Below are positions 17,179 to 25,938 of a stretch of 64,000 nt of DNA, in pieces. The position numbers were made by a program, and so were the translations under genes. The stretch spans positions 115,448 to 179,447 of the forward strand of contig NZ_JAFCWM010000013.1 in assembly GCF_049897565.1 (NCBI RefSeq), in the 5' to 3' direction. The DNA is from JAFCUW01 sp049897565. GTDB taxonomy: Bacteria; Pseudomonadota; Gammaproteobacteria; Burkholderiales; Burkholderiaceae_D. Below the pieces are notes generated by a model. That model made no database searches and was not told where the DNA came from. It was given only the letters and a program-made list of their open reading frames with translations. Each line of letters starts with the position of its first letter. Position 1 is the first letter of the stretch.

Positions 17179-19761
17179 TTAAACTTTTAAGGCGTCCAGC
17201 AGCGCCGTTTCGAGCTGGATCTGGTTGCGTTGGCTGGAGAGCACGGCGCCGTCGACCAGGAACACGTCCTCGACGCGCTCGCCGAGCGTCATGATCTTGG
17301 CGGTGTGCACGTTGATGCGGTAGCGCGTCAGCACGTTGGCGATCGAGTACAACAGGCCGGTGCGGTCGTTGGCCGAAATCGACAGCAGGTAGTGCTGGCC
17401 GCGCTCGTCGGGCCGCAGGTCGACCGTCGGCGTGATCGGGAAGGTGCGCGACAGGCGCGACAGGCGCCCGTGCGAGGGCCCCGGCAGCGGCGCCTGCGAC
17501 GTCAACAGCTCGCACAGTTCGTGCTCGATCAGGTTGATGATGTCGCGGTAGCTCTTGGCGAAATTCTGCTCGGTGACCATGAAGGTGTCGAGCGCGTAGC
17601 CGTTGCGCGTGGTGTGGATCTTGGCGTCGAGGATGCTGAAGTTCTTGCGGTCGAAATAGCTGCAGATGCGCGCGAACAGGTCCGGCTGGTCCTTGATGTA
17701 GACGGCCACCTGCAAGCCTTCGCCGATCGGCGCCAGGCGGCACTTGATGACCGGCTTTTGCGCGTCGATGCGGTCGTGCAGCGCGCGCGTCTGCCAGGCG
17801 ATGTCGGCGGCGTCGTGGCGCAGGAACCAGGCCACGTCGAGCTGGTTCCACAGCGCTTCGTGCGCGTTCACCGGCAGCCCCCACAGGCGCAGCATGGCGC
17901 GCGCCTCGTCCTGGCGGTTCTTCAGTTCGCGGTCGGCAGAATGCGGCTCGCCGCCCAGCACCCGCAAGGTGACGCGGTACAGGTCTTCGAGCAGCTTGGC
18001 CTTCCACGCGTTCCACACCTTCGGGCTGGTGCCGCGGATGTCGGCCACTGTCAGCAGGTACAGCGCCGTCAGGTGGCGCTCGTCGCCGACCACCTTGGCG
18101 AACGCGGAAATGACGTCCGGGTCCGACAGGTCCTGCTTTTGCGCCACCTGCGACATCGTCAGGTGCTGCTCGACCATGAACGTCACCAGTTCGGTGTCTT
18201 CTTCATCGATGCCGTGCTCCTCGCAGAACTGGCGCGCGTCGGCGATGCCGAGCTTGGAATGGTCGCCGCCGCGGCCCTTGGCGATATCGTGGAACAGCGC
18301 GGCGACGTACAGCAGCCACGGGTCGCGGAAGTTGGCGATCAGCTGGCTGCAGAACGGGTATTCGTGCGCGTGCTCGCTCATTGTGAAGCGGCGCATGTTC
18401 CGCACCACCATCATGATGTGCTGGTCGACCGTGTAGACGTGAAACAGGTCGTGCTGCATCTGGCCGACGATGCGGCGAAACACCGGCAGGTAGCGACCGA
18501 GGATGCTCATGTCGTTCATCCGGCGCAGCGCGTGCACCACGCCGACCGGCGCCTGCAGGATGCGCAGGAACAGCGCGCGGTTGACCGGGTCGGCGCGAAA
18601 GGGCGCGTCGATGCGGTCGCGCGCGTGCCACAGCGCGCGGATGGTGCGCGCCGTCATGCCCTTGATGTCGGGGCGCTCGGTCATCACGACGAAGATCGCC
18701 AGCATCGACGACGGATGCTTTTCGAACGTGTCGTCGTCGCGGATGTCGATGAAGCTGCTGACGGCGTTGAAGTAGTCGTCGATGATGACCGCTTCGGACG
18801 GCTGCGGGAACAGCTGCGCCTCGATGTTTTGCAGCAGGATCGTGTTGAGCTGGGTGACCGCCTTGGCGGCCCAGTAGTAGCGCTGCATCAGAAATTCGCT
18901 GGCGCGGCGCGCGTTCGGCCCGGCGCCGCTGTCGCGCAGCCCGAGCGAGCGGGCGATCGCGTCCTGCACGTCGAACACCAGCCGGTCTTCGCGCCGGTTG
19001 GTGTGCAGGTGCAGGCGCACGCGGATGTCCTTGAAGGCGCGCTCCTTTTCCATCAGCGCGCGCGCTTCGGTCTGGGTGATCAGCCCGCGCGCGGCGAGCT
19101 GGCCGAACGAACTGGCCAAACCGGCCGCCTTGGCCACCCACAGGATCACCTGCAGGTCGCGCAGGCCGCCCGGGCTCTCCTTGCAGTTCGGCTCGAGCGA
19201 GAAAGCGGTGTCTTCGTACTTGGCGTGGCGCAGGCGCATCTCGGCCGTCTTGGCCTGAAAAAAAGCCTGCGGATCCATCGCTGCCTGGTAGCGCTGGTGC
19301 AGCTGGTCGAACACGGCACTGTCGCCGGCGACCAGGCGCGCCTCGAGCAGGCTCGTTTGCACCGTGATGTCGGCCTGCGACTCGGTCATGCATTCGTCGA
19401 CGGTGCGGATGCTGCTGCCGATCTCCAGGCCCAGGTCCCACAGCAGCTGCACCAGCTCTTCCAGCTTGCCGCGGGTGATGGCGTCGGCCGGCTCGGACAG
19501 CAAGATGAGCAGGTCGACGTCGGAGTAGGGGAACAGTTCGCCGCGGCCGTAGCCGCCGACGCCGACCAGCGCGCTGGTGGCCGGCAGGCCGGCTTCGTTC
19601 CACGCCACGGTGAGCACCGTGTCGACGCTCTGGCGCAGCGCGCGCAGCAGCTTTTCCGGCTTGCCGTCTTCGTGGAAGGCGGCAGTCAGCAGCGCGCGGT
19701 CGGCCTTGAGCTGAGCCTTGAGCTGGTCGCGCGTGTCGGCTTTGCGTTCGGCGGCCGGCAT
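17179..19761 (-). CDS. glnD: [Protein-PII] uridylyltransferase / uridylyl-removing enzyme
   Basis: 860 aa, full length. Order: nucleotidyltransferase domain with GGYGRGELFPYSDVDLL (~69-85), the GlnD linker, an HD phosphohydrolase domain (FHDIAKGRGGDHS), and two C-terminal ACT domains (VAVYIKDQPDLFARI and LLSISANDRTGLLYSI) that sense glutamine. It uridylylates PII under nitrogen limitation and reverses this when glutamine is high. It starts 4 bp after map stops, a conserved map-glnD pair. Confidence 0.97.
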   Translation of the reverse strand: MPAAERKADTRDQLKAQLKADRALLTAAFHEDGKPEKLLRALRQSVDTVLTVAWNEAGLPATSALVGVGGYGRGELFPYSDVDLLILLSEPADAITRGKLEELVQLLWDLGLEIGSSIRTVDECMTESQADITVQTSLLEARLVAGDSAVFDQLHQRYQAAMDPQAFFQAKTAEMRLRHAKYEDTAFSLEPNCKESPGGLRDLQVILWVAKAAGLASSFGQLAARGLITQTEARALMEKERAFKDIRVRLHLHTNRREDRLVFDVQDAIARSLGLRDSGAGPNARRASEFLMQRYYWAAKAVTQLNTILLQNIEAQLFPQPSEAVIIDDYFNAVSSFIDIRDDDTFEKHPSSMLAIFVVMTERPDIKGMTARTIRALWHARDRIDAPFRADPVNRALFLRILQAPVGVVHALRRMNDMSILGRYLPVFRRIVGQMQHDLFHVYTVDQHIMMVVRNMRRFTMSEHAHEYPFCSQLIANFRDPWLLYVAALFHDIAKGRGGDHSKLGIADARQFCEEHGIDEEDTELVTFMVEQHLTMSQVAQKQDLSDPDVISAFAKVVGDERHLTALYLLTVADIRGTSPKVWNAWKAKLLEDLYRVTLRVLGGEPHSADRELKNRQDEARAMLRLWGLPVNAHEALWNQLDVAWFLRHDAADIAWQTRALHDRIDAQKPVIKCRLAPIGEGLQVAVYIKDQPDLFARICSYFDRKNFSILDAKIHTTRNGYALDTFMVTEQNFAKSYRDIINLIEHELCELLTSQAPLPGPSHGRLSRLSRTFPITPTVDLRPDERGQHYLLSISANDRTGLLYSIANVLTRYRINVHTAKIMTLGERVEDVFLVDGAVLSSQRNQIQLETALLDALKV

Positions 19762-19765
19762 TGGC

Positions 19766-20593
19766 TTACGCCGCTACCGCGGGCGCCTGCTTGACAACAA
19801 TGGCCGGCGGCGGCGGCGTGCCGGCCGAGGTGGTCAGCACTTCGTAGCCGGTTTCGGTCACCAGCACCGTGTGCTCCCACTGCGCCGACAGGCTGCGGTC
19901 CTTCGTCTTGATGGTCCAGCCGTCGCCCATTTCGCGAATGTCGCGCCGGCCGGCGTTGATCATCGGCTCGATCGTGAAGATCATGCCAGCTTCCAGGCGC
20001 TCGAGCGTGCCCGGTTTGCCGTAATGGAGAACCTGCGGCTCTTCGTGGAACACGGTGCCGATGCCGTGGCCGCAAAATTCACGCACCACGCTGTAGCCGT
20101 GCTTTTCGGCGTGCTGCTGGATCACGTGGCCAATGTCGCCCAGGTGCGCGCCCGGCTTGACCTTCGAGATGCCCAGCCACATGCATTCGTACGTCACTTC
20201 CGACAGGCGGCGCGCCAGGATCGACGGCTCGCCGATGAAGAACATGCGGCTGTTGTCGCCGTGGAAACCGTCCTTGATGACGGTGATGTCGAGGTTGACG
20301 ACGTCGCCGTTCTTCAGCACCTTGTCGCCCGGAATGCCGTGGCAGATGACGTCGTTGACCGAGGTGCAGATCGCCTTCGGGTATGGCGTGTAGCCGGGCG
20401 GGCAGTAGTTCAGCGGCGCCGGGATCGAGCCCTGGACGTTGGTCATATATTCGTGGCACAGACGGTCGAGCTCGCCCGTGGTGACGCCAGGCTGGACGAA
20501 CGGGGTGATGTAATCGAGCACTTCGGCGCCGAGCCGGCCCGCCACGCGCATGCCGGCGATTTCTTCGGGGGTCTTGATGGAGATAGAGGACAT
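19766..20593 (-). CDS. map: Methionine aminopeptidase type I
   Basis: 275 aa. All five metal ligands are visible: Asp in VNLDITV, Asp in FHGDNSRMF, His in GHGIG, Glu in FTIEPM and Glu in LVTETGYEVL. It removes the N-terminal Met after deformylation. A ~15-residue Pro/Ala tail extends past the usual end. It is divergent from rpsB, a common arrangement. A TATAAT box at 20634-20639 precedes it. Confidence 0.97.
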   Translation of the reverse strand: MSSISIKTPEEIAGMRVAGRLGAEVLDYITPFVQPGVTTGELDRLCHEYMTNVQGSIPAPLNYCPPGYTPYPKAICTSVNDVICHGIPGDKVLKNGDVVNLDITVIKDGFHGDNSRMFFIGEPSILARRLSEVTYECMWLGISKVKPGAHLGDIGHVIQQHAEKHGYSVVREFCGHGIGTVFHEEPQVLHYGKPGTLERLEAGMIFTIEPMINAGRRDIREMGDGWTIKTKDRSLSAQWEHTVLVTETGYEVLTTSAGTPPPPAIVVKQAPAVAA

Positions 20594-20633
20594 AGAGATC
20601 GCAATCGGCTAAGAAACAATAAGAATGGTGCTC

Positions 20634-20639
20634 ATTATA
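20634..20639 (-). promoter_or_regulatory. -10 box of the map promoter
   Basis: TATAAT on the minus strand, 41 bp before the map ATG. No good -35 lies 17 bp upstream. Instead that position is covered by one copy of a 22-bp direct repeat (20642-20663), which could be an activator site. Confidence 0.5.
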
Positions 20640-20641
20640 AG

Positions 20642-20708
20642 GGAAGTGCGGTGCGACCGTTACGTTCGGGCCCGGTCGTTATTACTGGAAGTGCGATGCG
20701 AGCGTCAC
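20642..20708. repeat. Pair of 22-bp imperfect direct repeats upstream of map
   Basis: 20642-20663 (GGAAGTGCGGTGCGACCGTT...) and 20687-20708 (GGAAGTGCGATGCGAGCGTC...) agree at 19 of 22 positions, with starts 45 bp apart. The proximal copy overlies the -35 zone of the map promoter. Protein-binding sites or a relic of duplication are both possible. Confidence 0.5.
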
Positions 20709-20734
20709 CTGCGGCGTGCGCCCCCCCCCACCAT

Positions 20735-20824
20735 CGTCATTCCCGCGAAGGCGGGAACCCATACTGAGCTGGCAGGGGCGGTGCTGCATGCTCAGCAGGG
20801 ATTCGCGCCTTCGCGGGAATGACG
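20735..20824. repeat. REP-like inverted-repeat element
   Basis: Outer arms 20735-20753 (CGTCATTCCCGCGAAGGCG) and 20806-20824 are perfect 19-bp inverted repeats. The left arm also holds its own hairpin (CCCGC-GAAG-GCGGG). A run of nine C precedes the element. The ATTCCCGCGAAGGCGGGAAT core is a very common dispersed repeat in many Proteobacteria. Placed between the divergent map and rpsB promoters. Confidence 0.8.
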
Positions 20825-20875
20825 GTGCGGGGGGCTGCCGAGCGGGCAAGAGGCGCTGCAAGGCTTCTGTTTTAC

Positions 20876-20904
20876 TTGAACTAAACCCCATTCCGGGTTA
20901 GAAT
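20876..20904 (+). promoter_or_regulatory. Sigma-70 promoter of the rpsB operon
   Basis: -35 TTGAAC (20876-20881), a 17-bp spacer, and -10 TAGAAT (20899-20904). Initiation near 20911 gives a leader of about 127 nt before the rpsB ATG, long enough for the S2 autoregulatory structure known in many bacteria. Confidence 0.75.
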
Positions 20905-21037
20905 CTTGGGTTGCTTGATCTGGTTTTTCGAGCAAAGAAGTAAATCAGCAGCAAATTATTGTTAAATCGCGAGTCCGGTCGCAAAGGGTGCCTGAATGGT
21001 GACTGACCGGATTCCAGACCCAACCCTGGAGAAATAC

Positions 21038-21790
21038 ATGTCCGTAACAATGCGTGAAATGCTGGAAGCCGGTGTCCACTTCGGTCACCAAACCCGTTTT
21101 TGGAACCCAAAAATGGCGCCGTTCATCTTCGGCCACCGCAACAAGATCCACATCATCAACCTCGAAAAGACGATGGCGATGTATCAGGAAGCGATGAAAA
21201 CCGTCAAGCAAGTAGCAGCTTCGCGCGGCACCATCCTGATGGTCGGCACCAAGCGCCAGGCGCGCGACATCATCGCCGCTGAAGCCCAGCGCGCAGGTGT
21301 CCCTTACGTCGACCAGCGCTGGCTCGGCGGCATGCTGACCAATTTCAAGACCATCAAGACCTCGATCAAGCGCCTGAAGGACATGGAAGCCCAGATCGAA
21401 GACGGTTCGGTCGAGAAGCTGTCGAAAAAAGAAGGCCTGATGTTCGAACGCGAAATGATCAAGCTGCAAAAGTCCATCGGCGGCATCAAGGACATGGGCG
21501 GCGTTCCTGACGCAATCTTCGTCGTCGACGTCGGCTACCACAAGGGCGCGATCACCGAAGCGGGCAAGCTGGGCATCCCGGTCATCGGCATCGTCGATAC
21601 CAACCACTCGCCAGAAGGCGTCACCCACATCATCCCGGGTAACGACGACTCAAGCAAAGCGATCATGCTGTACGCCCGCGGCGTCGCTGACGCGATCATC
21701 GAAGGCCGCGCCAGCGCGACCAACGAAGTGGCCGACATGGTCAAAGCTTCCGGCGGCGACGAATTCGTCGAAGTGTCCGAGCAGGCGTAA
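21038..21790 (+). CDS. rpsB: 30S ribosomal protein S2
   Basis: 250 aa. Typical S2 N-terminus (SVTMREMLEAGVHFGHQTRF), then WNPKMAPFIFG, the RWLGGMLTNF motif and GIVDTNHSP near the end. Start ATG 21038 has GGAG upstream; an ATG at 20996 in the same frame would add 14 unrelated residues. It is the first gene of the translation/lipid/envelope cluster, and S2 usually represses its own mRNA through the leader. Confidence 0.98.
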   Translation: MSVTMREMLEAGVHFGHQTRFWNPKMAPFIFGHRNKIHIINLEKTMAMYQEAMKTVKQVAASRGTILMVGTKRQARDIIAAEAQRAGVPYVDQRWLGGMLTNFKTIKTSIKRLKDMEAQIEDGSVEKLSKKEGLMFEREMIKLQKSIGGIKDMGGVPDAIFVVDVGYHKGAITEAGKLGIPVIGIVDTNHSPEGVTHIIPGNDDSSKAIMLYARGVADAIIEGRASATNEVADMVKASGGDEFVEVSEQA

Positions 21791-21823
21791 TAATGACAGC
21801 GGCGCCTCGGCGCCGCATCATTG

Positions 21824-21857
21824 AAAAAAGGGTGGCATCGAGCTCACCCTTTTTTTT
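21824..21857 (+). terminator. Intrinsic terminator / attenuator between rpsB and tsf
   Basis: Stem AAAAAAGGGTG pairs with CACCCTTTTTT around a ten-base loop, followed by a T-run. A second GC-rich hairpin (21799-21816, GCGGCGCC/GGCGCCGC) comes just before it. With no strong promoter visible before tsf, it probably lowers tsf expression relative to rpsB by partial termination. Confidence 0.8.
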
Positions 21858-21926
21858 AAACAGAATATGCATCACGCGCGGCGCCCGAGCGGCGCCCCAT
21901 TCGAATTGACTAATTAGGAGAAACAC

Positions 21927-22835
21927 ATGGCAGCGATTACAGCAGCGATGGTAGGCGAACTGCGCGGCAAGACCGACGCACCGATGATGGAATGCAAAAA
22001 AGCACTGACCGAAGCCGAAGGCGACATGGGCCGTGCGGAAGAAATCCTGCGCGTCAAGCTCGGCGGCAAGGCCTCGAAGGCGTCGTCGCGCATCACCGCC
22101 GAAGGCGTGGTCGTTGCCTACATCGCCGGCAACATCGGCGCGCTGCTGGAAATTAACAGCGAAACGGACTTCGTCGCCAAGAACGACGACTTCCTGGCGC
22201 TGGCCAACAACGCCGCCAAGCTGGTCGCGGAAAACAATCCGGCCGACGTCGCCGCGCTGCTGGCCCTGCCGCTCGACGGCAAGACGCTCGACGACGTGCG
22301 CGCCGCACTGATCGGTAAAATCGGCGAGAACATGTCGATCCGCCGTTTCCAGCGTTTCGACACCACCGGCAAGCTCGCTTCGTACCTGCATAACTCGCGG
22401 ATCGGCGTGATCGTCGAATTCGACGGCGCCGACGAGCAGATCGGCAAGGACATCGCCATGCACATCGCGGCGATGAAGCCAGTGTCGCTGTCGTCGGACC
22501 AGGTGCCGGCCGAAATGATCGAGAAAGAGCGTTCGGTCGCCGCCCTGAAAGCACAGGAAGACGCCGACAAGGCCGCCGCTGAAGGCAAGCCGGCGCAGTC
22601 GCCGGAAATCCTGGCCAAGCGCCTCGAGGGTTCGGTCCAGAAGTACCTGAAGGAAGTGTCGCTGCTGAACCAGCCGTTCGTCAAGAACGACAAGCAGTCG
22701 GTCGAGCAGACCTTGAAGGCGGCAAACACCACCGTCAAGTCGTTCACGATGTATGTCGTCGGCGAAGGCATCGAGAAGAAGCAGGACGACTTCGCGGCAG
22801 AAGTTGCAGCGCAAATGGCTGCCTCGAAGCAGTAA
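21927..22835 (+). CDS. tsf: Translation elongation factor Ts
   Basis: 302 aa. The UBA-like N-terminus (VGELRGKTDAPMMECKKAL) and the EF-Tu-contacting motif TDFVAKN are present, with the two core subdomains at usual length. It exchanges GDP for GTP on EF-Tu. A strong ribosome site (TTAGGAG) precedes ATG 21927. Partnered with rpsB as in nearly all bacteria. Confidence 0.98.
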   Translation: MAAITAAMVGELRGKTDAPMMECKKALTEAEGDMGRAEEILRVKLGGKASKASSRITAEGVVVAYIAGNIGALLEINSETDFVAKNDDFLALANNAAKLVAENNPADVAALLALPLDGKTLDDVRAALIGKIGENMSIRRFQRFDTTGKLASYLHNSRIGVIVEFDGADEQIGKDIAMHIAAMKPVSLSSDQVPAEMIEKERSVAALKAQEDADKAAAEGKPAQSPEILAKRLEGSVQKYLKEVSLLNQPFVKNDKQSVEQTLKAANTTVKSFTMYVVGEGIEKKQDDFAAEVAAQMAASKQ

Positions 22836-22844
22836 GTTGACAAG

Positions 22845-22866
22845 CGGGCCGGAAGGCCCGTTTTCT
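22845..22866 (+). terminator. Short intrinsic terminator after tsf
   Basis: CGGGCC-GGAA-GGCCCG followed by TTTTCTT. It ends the rpsB-tsf portion. pyrH begins 117 bp further on and may have its own promoter. Confidence 0.75.
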
Positions 22867-22982
22867 TAACTGAAGTAAAATTCTGCACCTGCCCCCCGCG
22901 CGGGGCGGTGCGACTGCCGCGCGGCCCACCAGGCTGCCAGGGCCAGTCAGAACCGAATAAACCGTCACTCAGGAGCCTCTAC

Positions 22983-23699
22983 ATGACCAAACCAGCCTAC
23001 AAACGCGTACTCCTCAAATTGTCTGGCGAAGCACTGATGGGCGATGATCCTTACGGTATCAACCGCGGCACCATCGAGCGCATGGTCGCCGATGTGGCGG
23101 AAGTGGCGAAGGCGGGCGTGGAACTGGCGGTCGTCATCGGCGGCGGCAACATCTTCCGCGGCGTCGCCCCCGGCGCCCAGGGCATGGACCGCGCCACCGC
23201 CGACTACATGGGCATGCTGGCCACCGTGATGAATGCGCTGGCCCTGGCCGACGCCATGCGCCACGCCGGCATTACCGCGCGCGTGATGTCGGCGATCGGC
23301 ATCGACCAGGTCGTCGAGCCGTACGTGCGCCCGAAGGCGCTGCAGTACCTGGAAGAGGGCAAGGTCGTCGTGTTTGCCGCCGGCACCGGCAACCCGTTCT
23401 TCACCACCGATACCGCGGCCGCGCTGCGCGGCGCCGAAATGAGCGCCGAGATCGTGCTCAAGGCAACCAAGGTCGATGGCGTATATACTGCCGATCCACA
23501 GAAGGACCCGCATGCGACGCGCTATGAATCGATCACGTTCGATGAGGCAATCTCGAAGCACCTGCAGGTGATGGACGCGACCGCGTTCGCCCTGTGCCGC
23601 GACCAGAAATTGCCGATCAAGGTGTTCTCCATCGTCAAGCCGGGCGCGCTGATGCGCGTCATCATGGGCGAGGATGAGGGAACGCTGGTTCACGTGTAA
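22983..23699 (+). CDS. pyrH: UMP kinase
   Basis: 238 aa. Amino-acid-kinase fold with LLKLSGEAL at the N-terminus, VIGGGNIFRG, and KATKVDGVYTADP. It phosphorylates UMP to UDP and is allosterically controlled by GTP and UTP in the family. Start ATG 22983 follows AGGAG. It precedes frr in the conserved order. Confidence 0.97.
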   Translation: MTKPAYKRVLLKLSGEALMGDDPYGINRGTIERMVADVAEVAKAGVELAVVIGGGNIFRGVAPGAQGMDRATADYMGMLATVMNALALADAMRHAGITARVMSAIGIDQVVEPYVRPKALQYLEEGKVVVFAAGTGNPFFTTDTAAALRGAEMSAEIVLKATKVDGVYTADPQKDPHATRYESITFDEAISKHLQVMDATAFALCRDQKLPIKVFSIVKPGALMRVIMGEDEGTLVHV

Positions 23700-23749
23700 A
23701 ATAACGCAATACCTAAAAGCAACAATTCCAGAAGATACAGGAGAGCAGC

Positions 23750-24310
23750 ATGACAATCGCTGACATCAAGAAAAACGCGCAAGAGCGCATGAGCAAATCG
23801 ATCGAAACCTTGCGCGCCGACCTGGCCAAGGTCCGTACCGGCCGCGCCCACACCGGCATCCTCGACCACATCACGGTCGACTACTACGGTTCGCCGACGG
23901 CGCTCAGCCAGGTCGCCAACATCACCCTGATCGACGCCCGCACCATCGGCGTGGCGCCGTTCGAAAAGAAGATGGCCGCCGCCATCGAGCGCGCGATCCG
24001 CGATTCGGACCTGGGCCTGAACCCGTCGTCGCAAGGCGAGCAGATCCGCGTGCCGACGCCGATGCTGACCGAAGAGCGCCGCAAGGAAATGGTCAAGCTG
24101 GTCAAGAACGAGGCGGAAGACGCCAAGATCGCGATCCGCAACATCCGCCGCGACGGCAACGAGCAGGTCAAGAAGCTGGTCAAGGACAAGCTGGCGTCGG
24201 AAGACGACGAGCGCCGCGCCACCGACGAGATCCAGAAGCTGACCGACAAGTTCATCAGCGACGTCGACCGGATGGTTGTCGACAAGGAAAAAGAAGTGCT
24301 GACGGTATAG
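23750..24310 (+). CDS. frr: Ribosome recycling factor
   Basis: 186 aa, exactly the family length. Helical domain I with MSKSIETLRADLAKVRTGRA, and IRVPTPMLTEERRKEMVKLV. It splits post-termination ribosomes with EF-G. A good ribosome site (CAGGAGAG) precedes ATG 23750. Confidence 0.98.
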   Translation: MTIADIKKNAQERMSKSIETLRADLAKVRTGRAHTGILDHITVDYYGSPTALSQVANITLIDARTIGVAPFEKKMAAAIERAIRDSDLGLNPSSQGEQIRVPTPMLTEERRKEMVKLVKNEAEDAKIAIRNIRRDGNEQVKKLVKDKLASEDDERRATDEIQKLTDKFISDVDRMVVDKEKEVLTV

Positions 24311-24346
24311 ATCGACGGTATTGATGCGCAACTACAGTCTGGATTT

Positions 24347-25099
24347 ATGATCTTTAACAGTTCGACGACAGCGGTGCCGGAAGTTGCCGCGGTACCGCGC
24401 CATGTCGCCATCATCATGGACGGCAACGGCCGCTGGGCCACCAAGCGCCTGTTGCCGCGCGTCGCCGGCCACGTCAAGGGCGTCGAGGCCGTGCGCGGCT
24501 GCGTCGAGTCGTGCGTCGAGCGCGGCATCGAATACCTGACCCTGTTCGCTTTCTCGTCCGAAAACTGGCGCCGCCCCGAAGAAGAAGTGTCGCTGCTGAT
24601 GCGCCTGTTCGTCACCGCGCTCGGGCGCGAAGTGTCGAAGATGCACGCCAACGACATCCGCCTGAAGGTGGTCGGCGACCTGTCGCGCTTCGACGCCAAG
24701 CTGCGCGACATGATCGCCAACGCCGAGCGGCGCACCGCCAATAACAGCCGCCTGACCCTGACCATCTGCGCCAACTATGGCGGCCGCTGGGACATCATGC
24801 AGGCGACCAACAAGATGGTGGCGGCCAATCCGGGCGTGACCGACTTTACCGAAGCGCAGCTGGCAGCGCACCTGGCGATGGCCTACGCGCCGGAGCCGGA
24901 CCTGTTCATCCGCACCGGCGGCGAAGAGCGCATCTCGAATTTCCTGCTGTGGCAGCTGGCCTATTCGGAGCTGTACTTCACCGACACCTTCTGGCCCGAC
25001 TTTTCAATCGAATCGCTCGACACCGCGATCGCCTCCTACCAGAGCCGGGAACGGCGCTTTGGCCGCACCGGCGACCAACTCGCCGAAAAGAAGACCTAA
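24347..25099 (+). CDS. uppS: Undecaprenyl diphosphate synthase (cis-prenyltransferase)
   Basis: 250 aa. IIMDGNGRWA holds the catalytic Asp and diphosphate loop. Further motifs are LTLFAFSSENW and the C-terminal PEPDLFIRTGGEERISNF. It builds the C55 lipid carrier for peptidoglycan and O-antigen. The stop overlaps the cdsA start as TAATG. Confidence 0.97.
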   Translation: MIFNSSTTAVPEVAAVPRHVAIIMDGNGRWATKRLLPRVAGHVKGVEAVRGCVESCVERGIEYLTLFAFSSENWRRPEEEVSLLMRLFVTALGREVSKMHANDIRLKVVGDLSRFDAKLRDMIANAERRTANNSRLTLTICANYGGRWDIMQATNKMVAANPGVTDFTEAQLAAHLAMAYAPEPDLFIRTGGEERISNFLLWQLAYSELYFTDTFWPDFSIESLDTAIASYQSRERRFGRTGDQLAEKKT

Positions 25100-25929
25100 T
25101 GCTCAAAACCCGGATCATCACCGCAATCGTCCTGCTGGCGGTATTGCTGCCGGTGCTGTACTTCAACAATCCAATCGCCTTTGCCGTCATCGTCACGCTG
25201 TTTTTCGGCGCCGCGATCTGGGAAGGCTTTCGCCTGTTCAATCCGGCCTCGAAAAACGCGCTCGTCATCAGCGTGTTCTGGGCGGCGGCGTTCTGCTACA
25301 CCTTCTTCTACGCCGAGCCGCGCCAGGCCACGTTCTGGTTCGTCATCAGCGTCATGGTCTGGCTGCTGCGGCTGGTGCCGTCGCTGAAGATCGGCCTGCC
25401 GGCGCTCGACAGCGGCGGCAACACCTTGCTGAGCATGACGTACGCCGTTGCCATCGTCGCCTGCTTTGCCGCCATCGTGGTGCTGTACCGCCATTCGCCG
25501 CTGTACCTGCTGTCGGTGATGGTGCTGGTATGGATCGCCGACATCGGCGCCTACGCCGCCGGCCGCGCGTTCGGCAAGCGCAAGCTGGCGCCGACCATTT
25601 CGCCGGGCAAGTCGTGGGAAGGCGCCATCGGCGGCGCCATCGCCGTCGTGCTGCTGGCGAGCTTGTCGGTGCTGTTCGGCGGCCCGGCGCTGGCCGACAC
25701 CTTCGCCGTGCGCGTGCAGGCGAGCCTGGGCTGGGCCGGGTTGACGGCTATACTGCTGTTGATCGCTGCCGCCAGCGTCGTCGGCGACCTGTTCGAATCG
25801 CAACTGAAGCGCCGCGCCGGCGCCAAGGACAGCAGCCGCCTGCTGCCTGGCCACGGCGGCGTGCTCGACCGGATCGACGCCCTGATCCCCGTATTGCCGC
25901 TGGCTGCCTTGATCGACACCTGGCTCTGA
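25099..25929 (+). CDS. cdsA: Phosphatidate cytidylyltransferase
   Basis: 276 aa, eight or so membrane segments. The CDP-DAG synthase signature SPGKSWEGAIGG and the C-terminal KRRAGAKDS...LLPGHGGVLDRID are present. It makes CDP-diacylglycerol for phospholipid synthesis in the inner membrane. ATG 25099 overlaps the uppS stop, so the two are translationally coupled. Confidence 0.97.
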   Translation: MLKTRIITAIVLLAVLLPVLYFNNPIAFAVIVTLFFGAAIWEGFRLFNPASKNALVISVFWAAAFCYTFFYAEPRQATFWFVISVMVWLLRLVPSLKIGLPALDSGGNTLLSMTYAVAIVACFAAIVVLYRHSPLYLLSVMVLVWIADIGAYAAGRAFGKRKLAPTISPGKSWEGAIGGAIAVVLLASLSVLFGGPALADTFAVRVQASLGWAGLTAILLLIAAASVVGDLFESQLKRRAGAKDSSRLLPGHGGVLDRIDALIPVLPLAALIDTWL

Positions 25930-25938
25930 GAGAGTTTC

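Noticed and set aside
17230..19794. 854-codon plus-strand frame opposite glnD
   Set aside because: Antisense shadow of a complete GlnD.
20996..21037. Earlier in-frame start for rpsB
   Set aside because: The 14 added residues are not S2-like, and the ribosome site sits before 21038.
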